From an uncultured Lachnospiraceae bacterium (GTDB lineage: Bacteria; Bacillota; Clostridia; Lachnospirales; Lachnospiraceae): DNA of 18,554 bases. The position numbers and the translations under genes are program-made. Of the stretch, positions 14,867 to 18,554 are shown piece by piece (the stretch's first letter is position 1; each line of letters begins with the position of its first letter). Where the stretch lies: contig CAJUNR010000055.1 in the NCBI GenBank assembly GCA_910587765.1, forward strand, positions 1-18,554, given 5' to 3'. The notes beneath the pieces are model-generated. The model did no database searches. It had not been told where the DNA came from and saw only the letters and a list, made by a program, of their open reading frames with translations.

Positions 14867-16084
14867 TTATTCACATCCAAGCAGCGCTTCCAGCCTCGTG
14901 CGAATCTCCCGGATGAAATCCGCCGAATCCATCACGTTCACATTTTCCAGACTCGTGATCAGCGCCAGATCCTTTGTCATCTTCCCGGACTCGATGGTCT
15001 CAAGAGAGGCCCGCTCCAGAAGATCGGCAAAGCGGCAGAGCTCCGGAAGCCGGTCCAACTCCCCTCTCTTGCGAAACGCGCCGGACCAGGCGAAGATCGT
15101 GGCAACGGGATTCGTGGAGGTCGACTTCCCTTCCAGATGCTGATAATAATGTCTCTGCACCGTACCGTGCGCAGCCTCGTACTCATAATAGCCCTGCGGG
15201 GATACCAGGACCGACGTCATCATGGCCAGAGAGCCGAAAGCGGTCGCCACCATGTCGCTCATCACATCACCGTCATAATTTTTGCACGCCCAGATAAAGC
15301 CGCCCTCCGATTTGATCACCCGGGCGATCGCGTCGTCGATCAGCGTGTAGAAATAGGTGATGCCCGACGCTTCAAATTTCGCCCGGTATTCCTTTTCATA
15401 GATTTCTTCAAACACATCCTTGAAATGATGGTCGTATTTCTTGGAAATCGTATCCTTGGCCGCAAACCACAGATCCTGTCTGGTATCCAGCGCATACTGG
15501 AAACAGCTTCTGGCAAAGCTCTCCATCGAACAGTCCAGATTGTGCATTCCCTGTACGATTCCCGCGCCTTTGAATTCATGCACCGTTTCCGAGGAAACGC
15601 TTCCGTCCTCCGCAGTGTAGACCAGTTCCACCCTGCCCGGGCCCGGAATGACCATCTCGGACGCTTTATACACGTCCCCGTAGGCATGACGCGCCAGGGT
15701 GATCGGCTTCTTCCAGGTCTTCACATACGGCTCAATCCCTTTTACGATGATCGGCGCGCGGAATACCGTCCCGTCCAGAAGCGCGCGGATCGTCCCGTTG
15801 GGGCTTTTCCACATCTCTTTCAGATGGTACTCCTCCATTCTGGCCGCGTTGGGCGTGATAGTCGCGCATTTTACCGCCACTTTGTATTTCTTCGTCGCCT
15901 CCGCGGAATCGACGGTCACCTGATCGCCGGTGCGGTCGCGGTTCTCAAGTCCCAGATCATAATACTCTGTCTTCAGTTCCACGAAAGGCTCCAGCAGCTC
16001 TTCTTTTATCATCCGCCAGAGAATCCGGGTCATCTCGTCCCCGTCCATCTCCACCAGCGGCGTCGTCATCCTGATTTTATCCAT
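14867..16084 (-). CDS. icd: NADP-dependent isocitrate dehydrogenase
   Basis: A 405-residue cytosolic enzyme converting isocitrate to 2-oxoglutarate and CO2 with NADP. It belongs to the homodimeric subfamily shared with eukaryotic IDH1/IDH2 rather than the E. coli Icd type. Signs are MTTPLVEMDGDEMTR, substrate residues KSPNGTIR (Ser94, Asn96, Arg100), FRAPI (Arg109), the metal-binding region NYDGDVMSD (269-277), and the cofactor loop AAHGTVQRHY (304-313). The last favours NADP. The ATG at 16084 follows AGGAGGAG. It is the third gene of the operon with Re-citrate synthase and a GntR regulator, 25 nt after the regulator stop. In an anaerobe this branch mainly supplies 2-oxoglutarate for glutamate. 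Aconitase, needed between the two enzymes, is not in the window. Confidence 0.96.
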   Translation of the reverse strand: MDKIRMTTPLVEMDGDEMTRILWRMIKEELLEPFVELKTEYYDLGLENRDRTGDQVTVDSAEATKKYKVAVKCATITPNAARMEEYHLKEMWKSPNGTIRALLDGTVFRAPIIVKGIEPYVKTWKKPITLARHAYGDVYKASEMVIPGPGRVELVYTAEDGSVSSETVHEFKGAGIVQGMHNLDCSMESFARSCFQYALDTRQDLWFAAKDTISKKYDHHFKDVFEEIYEKEYRAKFEASGITYFYTLIDDAIARVIKSEGGFIWACKNYDGDVMSDMVATAFGSLAMMTSVLVSPQGYYEYEAAHGTVQRHYYQHLEGKSTSTNPVATIFAWSGAFRKRGELDRLPELCRFADLLERASLETIESGKMTKDLALITSLENVNVMDSADFIREIRTRLEALLGCE

Positions 16085-16109
16085 GTCATTCTCCTCCTGC
16101 AAAATCCCG

Positions 16110-16790
16110 CTACAGTATCTTCTCCAGTCCGTAGCCCTGAATACACTCGATCGTATGCTTCACATGCTCCTTCGCCAGCGCCTCCGCCCGGTCCGCATCC
16201 CGGTCTCTGACCGCCTCAAAGATCGCCCGGTGCTCTTCCGTAGACTTTACCGACCGGCCCTGGGTAGCCAGCGTCACCCTGCGCACCCGCTTGACATAAT
16301 CGTGAAAATCCGACAGCACATGATTGAGAATCCGGCTGTTGGACGCGCGGTACAACTGTTCATGGAACAGACTGTCCAGCTCATACAATTTCTCATAATT
16401 GCCTTTCTTCGTATGATATTCCGACAGACAGAGCGTCTCTTCCAGTCCTTCCAGTTGTTCTTCCGTGATGTACTCCGTGGCCCATCTCGCACACTGTCCT
16501 TCCAGCATGGAACGGATGATGTAGATATCCTGCACATCCTTGGCCGTGATCCGGTTCACAAAAGCGCCCCGGTTGGGGATGATATTGACCAGTCCCTCCA
16601 GCTCCAACTGCCGGAGAGCTTCCCGCACCGGCGTCCTGCTGACTCCAAGCTCCGCCCCGATTGCCGCCTCTTTCAGCTCCGTATTCTGTGGATATTTTCC
16701 GCTTAATATGTCCTCGCGGATACTCTCATATACTTTTCCCCGCAGAGAATATCTGTCCCTGTTCCCTCTCGGAACCTGTCTGCCCTCCAT
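16110..16790 (-). CDS. GntR family transcriptional regulator, FCD subfamily, within the citrate operon
   Basis: A 226-residue dimeric regulator. The winged helix-turn-helix spans about 14-80 (LKEAAIGAELGVSRTPVREALRQLELEGL). The FCD ligand domain (about 85-215) has the expected metal-binding residues Asp139, His143, His187 and His209. FCD regulators often sense carboxylic acids. It lies between the Re-citrate synthase and isocitrate dehydrogenase genes, starting 8 nt after the first stop codon and ending 25 nt before the second start, so it is cotranscribed. The chosen ATG at 16790 has AGGAGG about 13 nt upstream, within the end of the previous gene; an ATG at 16838 would overlap that gene by 40 nt. 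I infer that it autoregulates the operon through the GTATAC sites at 18264-18289, with citrate or a related acid as possible effector. Confidence 0.9.
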   Translation of the reverse strand: MEGRQVPRGNRDRYSLRGKVYESIREDILSGKYPQNTELKEAAIGAELGVSRTPVREALRQLELEGLVNIIPNRGAFVNRITAKDVQDIYIIRSMLEGQCARWATEYITEEQLEGLEETLCLSEYHTKKGNYEKLYELDSLFHEQLYRASNSRILNHVLSDFHDYVKRVRRVTLATQGRSVKSTEEHRAIFEAVRDRDADRAEALAKEHVKHTIECIQGYGLEKIL

Positions 16791-16798
16791 TTTGCCGT

Positions 16799-18202
16799 CT
16801 ACGCCTCCTGTGCGATCTGCACCCCTGTCTTCCCGCATGCGTCCCGAATCACCACCAGAAGCTCCTCATCGGTCAGCACCGTTACGCGCCCGTCCTCATA
16901 TTCCTTGTCTACCCAGGCTTTCACCATATGTACAAGCTCGGAATTTTTGTCCACCATCTTCTCGTCCTTCAGTCCGAAATAAGTGTTGATCCAGTGGGCG
17001 ATTCCCGCCAGCCCGGACGTATTGGACACCGACACCAGCGCCGGACGCTTCAGGAATTTTTCCGTGTCGAAAATATTATAAATCTCTTCATTTTTCAGCA
17101 GACCGTCCGCATGGATTCCCGCCCGGGTCACATTGAAATTCCTCCCCACGAACGGCGTCCGAGAAGGAATCTTATAACCGATCTTCTTCTCGTAATATTC
17201 CGCCAGCTCCGTGATGACCGTCGTATCCATGCCGTCGAGCGTCCCGCGAAGCTGCGCGTATTCAAACACCATGGCCTCCAGAGGCGTATTGCCGGTCCGC
17301 TCCCCGATGCCGAACAGAGAGCAGTTCACACCGGAGGCCCCGTACAGCCAGGCCGTCGTGGAATTGCTGACCGCCTTGTAGAAATCATTGTGTCCGTGCC
17401 ACTCGATCAGTTCCGACGGAAATCCCGCGTGCACCTGAATCCCGTAGATGATGCCCGGCACCGAACGCGGAATCACCGCCCCCGGATAGTTGACGCCGTA
17501 CCCCATCGTGTCGCAGCAGCGCACTTTGATGGGAATGTTATAGTAATCCATCATATTTTTCAGTTCCAGGCAGAAGGGAATGACATAGCCGTAGATATCC
17601 GCTCTGGTAATGTCCTCCAGATGACATCTCGGGCTGATTCCGATCTCCAGGCAGTCACGCACGATGTTGAGATAATGCTGCATGGCCTCCCGTCTGGTCT
17701 TCTTCATTTTATAGAAAATGTGATAGTCGGAACAGCTCACAAGGATGCCGGTCTCCTTCATGCCCAGATCCTTTACCAACTGAAAATCGTCTTTATTGGC
17801 GCGGATCCAGCTCGTGACCTCCGGAAATTTATAACCCCGCTCCATACATTTGTATACCGCGTCCCGGTCTTTTTTGCTGTACAGGAAAAATTCGGACTGA
17901 CGGATCAGCCCTTTATGCCCTCCCAGCCGGTGAAGCATATCATAAATGTCCACGATCTGCTCTGTAGAATAGGGCGCACGGGACTGCTGCCCGTCACGGA
18001 ACGTCGTGTCTGTAATCCAGATCTCATCCGGCATATGATGCGGAACAATACGATCATTGAACGCGATCTTGGGAATCTCCGTATAAGGGTACAGATTCCG
18101 GAAGGTGTTGGGATGCTCCACATCGACCAGCGGATACATGTGCTCCTCCAACTGCAGTAGATTTGTATGTCTGTCAAAATGAACCGCTCTGTTTTTATCC
18201 AT
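16799..18202 (-). CDS. Re-citrate synthase (DRE-TIM metallolyase family)
   Basis: A 467-residue enzyme expected to condense acetyl-CoA and oxaloacetate to citrate with Re-face specificity, as in Clostridium kluyveri. It resembles homocitrate and isopropylmalate synthases: TDTTFRDGQQSR with the catalytic/metal Asp-Arg, the metal-binding HGHNDF, and GIGERTGNTPLE. Long N- and C-terminal extensions, such as YPYTEIPKIAFNDR, fit the clostridial Re-citrate synthase group. The partner isocitrate dehydrogenase in the same operon supports citrate rather than leucine or lysine synthesis. The ATG at 18202 has GAGGAGAG just upstream; an ATG at 18274 would fall within the operator. No Si-type citrate synthase is seen. 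Homocitrate synthase or 2-isopropylmalate synthase would be the usual automatic misnaming. Confidence 0.87.
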   Translation of the reverse strand: MDKNRAVHFDRHTNLLQLEEHMYPLVDVEHPNTFRNLYPYTEIPKIAFNDRIVPHHMPDEIWITDTTFRDGQQSRAPYSTEQIVDIYDMLHRLGGHKGLIRQSEFFLYSKKDRDAVYKCMERGYKFPEVTSWIRANKDDFQLVKDLGMKETGILVSCSDYHIFYKMKKTRREAMQHYLNIVRDCLEIGISPRCHLEDITRADIYGYVIPFCLELKNMMDYYNIPIKVRCCDTMGYGVNYPGAVIPRSVPGIIYGIQVHAGFPSELIEWHGHNDFYKAVSNSTTAWLYGASGVNCSLFGIGERTGNTPLEAMVFEYAQLRGTLDGMDTTVITELAEYYEKKIGYKIPSRTPFVGRNFNVTRAGIHADGLLKNEEIYNIFDTEKFLKRPALVSVSNTSGLAGIAHWINTYFGLKDEKMVDKNSELVHMVKAWVDKEYEDGRVTVLTDEELLVVIRDACGKTGVQIAQEA

Positions 18203-18263
18203 CTTACTCTCCTCATTCAGATTCCGCCCCGGCCTCTTGAGGGCCTTCGCCGGTTTTTGTATA

Positions 18264-18289
18264 ATTGTATACAATGACTTGTCGTATAC
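18264..18289. promoter_or_regulatory. Paired GTATAC operators before the citrate operon
   Basis: ATTGTATACAAT (18264-18275) is a perfect 12-bp palindrome. A second GTATAC core lies at 18284-18289, 17 nt centre to centre. Both lie at or just downstream of the -10 box of the operon promoter, a classical repressor position. Sites with a central GTATAC suit FCD-type GntR proteins, and one is encoded in the operon. Confidence 0.7.
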
Positions 18290-18317
18290 ATTTTAGCATG
18301 TTTCTTTTGATTGTCAA
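18290..18317 (-). promoter_or_regulatory. Sigma-A promoter for the Re-citrate synthase operon
   Basis: Minus-strand TTGACA (18317-18312), a 16-nt spacer and TAAAAT (18295-18290) preceded by TGC, an extended -10. Transcription would begin within the operator region at about 18283, about 80 nt before the ATG at 18202. Confidence 0.8.
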
Positions 18318-18383
18318 GAAAAATCGATCATCCGAGAGATTTATGGTAAAATGAGCGTCTTCCTCTGGAACTGCATGAATGAG

Positions 18384-18412
18384 TTGACAAAAATCCCCAC
18401 AGATCATATAAT
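18384..18412 (+). promoter_or_regulatory. Consensus sigma-A promoter on the plus strand
   Basis: TTGACA (18384-18389), exactly 17 nt and TATAAT (18407-18412): a perfect consensus promoter, the only convincing plus-strand one in the window. Transcription would begin near 18419 and run to the right, away from the citrate operon. No protein gene follows within the window. Confidence 0.85.
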
Positions 18413-18418
18413 AAAGAC

Positions 18419-18554
18419 ACGGGTGAGCACCTACCGGCAGTCAGGCTGAAAAAGTCTGACTGCTTTTTATGCATACGGGCGCCCAGGGAAAATTGTCAGC
18501 AGAGCTGACAGGCGCCCGATGCGCGAGTAGGGAAGAAACCTTCCCTACTCGATT
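18419..18554 (+). ncRNA. Candidate small RNA or attenuated leader of unknown class
   Basis: Downstream of the consensus promoter the sequence is highly structured. After the first terminator (18437-18468) come a stem GCAT..GGGCGCC (18471-18483) pairing with GGCGCCC..ATGC (18511-18522), enclosing the hairpin GTCAGC/GCTGAC (18495-18509), and then a perfect 12-bp stem with an AAAC loop (18524-18551) running to the window edge. I could not match it to a known riboswitch, 6S, SRP or tmRNA pattern. It may be a short sRNA of about 50 nt, a longer RNA, or the leader of a gene beyond the window. Confidence 0.5.
18437..18468 (+). terminator. Intrinsic terminator just after the plus-strand promoter
   Basis: GCAGTCAG (18437-18444) pairs with CTGACTGC (18456-18463); three more pairs (one G-U) extend it to 11 bp around a GAAAA loop. 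TTTTT follows at 18464-18468. It would end a transcript of only about 50 nt. Confidence 0.8.

Noticed and set aside
15137..16210. 357-codon plus-strand open frame opposite icd
   Set aside because: Shadow of the isocitrate dehydrogenase gene, with no ribosome site or domain.
16661..18160. 499-codon plus-strand open frame opposite the Re-citrate synthase gene
   Set aside because: Antisense to a well-supported enzyme gene; composition typical of a shadow frame, and no motif.
16799..18202. 2-Isopropylmalate synthase or homocitrate synthase
   Set aside because: Operon partnership with isocitrate dehydrogenase, absence of leu or lys genes and the N-terminal extension favour Re-citrate synthase, although the DRE-TIM core is shared.
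18213..18407. 64-codon minus-strand frame upstream of Re-citrate synthase
   Set aside because: It runs through the promoter and operator of the citrate operon and would start upstream of the transcription start.
18469..18554. ATG after the right-edge terminator with an open frame to the window end
   Set aside because: The ATG directly follows a terminator T-run with no ribosome site, and the frame consists of the arms of strong stem-loops, so it is more likely structured RNA.

Overview
The window looks like the chromosome of a spore-forming, low-to-mid-GC Firmicute, most likely a Lachnospiraceae-type (Clostridium cluster XIV-like) anaerobe. Three things point there. A complete spoIVA gives endospore formation. 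A Re-type citrate synthase next to an NADP isocitrate dehydrogenase is a Clostridia-style oxidative TCA branch. The protein sequences throughout are Clostridia-like. All fifteen protein genes I can support lie on the minus strand, so the map is best read from right to left. No rRNA, tRNA, CRISPR array, transposase or phage gene was found.

Right to left. (1) 18554-18203: a control region with two opposed promoters. A consensus plus-strand promoter drives a short terminated RNA followed by further strong stem-loops. A minus-strand promoter with GTATAC-type operators drives the operon Re-citrate synthase - GntR/FCD regulator - isocitrate dehydrogenase (18202-14867). This makes 2-oxoglutarate for glutamate synthesis; aconitase is not in the window. 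(2) spoIVA (14763-13273) stands alone behind a good sigma-E-like promoter. (3) 13245-13080 carries a two-copy direct repeat with a covarying hairpin. It is followed by a conserved-looking 139-aa protein of unknown function with beta-grasp-like ends (13076-12657). (4) A sugar-acid module: a FadR-type GntR regulator (12552-11830), a terminator, an operator-rich promoter region, a GntP-family permease and a YjhG/YagF-like dehydratase of the IlvD/Edd family (11496-8319), then a strong terminator. No aldolase or kinase to finish the pathway is present. (5) A 127-nt quasi-continuous hairpin element (about 8103-8229). (6) A membrane-anchored NusG-domain-II protein, then ruvA and ruvB, with separate promoters. 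(7) A cell-envelope/division operon: zapA-like gene, U32/DUF3656 protein, SEDS glycosyltransferase (FtsW/RodA family) and class B PBP. The last two overlap by 59 nt. (8) 244-1: no intact gene, but a well-formed ribosome site leads into a 12-codon frame that stops.

The most interesting items are non-coding: the repeat with a compensatory base pair (13101-13235), the promoter-terminator-stem-loop unit at the right edge, the long hairpin at 8103-8229, the nested hairpin between zapA and the U32 gene, and the repeated operator motif before gntP. Among proteins, the 139-aa beta-grasp-like product and the short YjhG-like dehydratase with an altered cysteine pattern deserve a look. Everything here was read by eye. 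Family assignments rest on recognised motifs and were not checked by database search.
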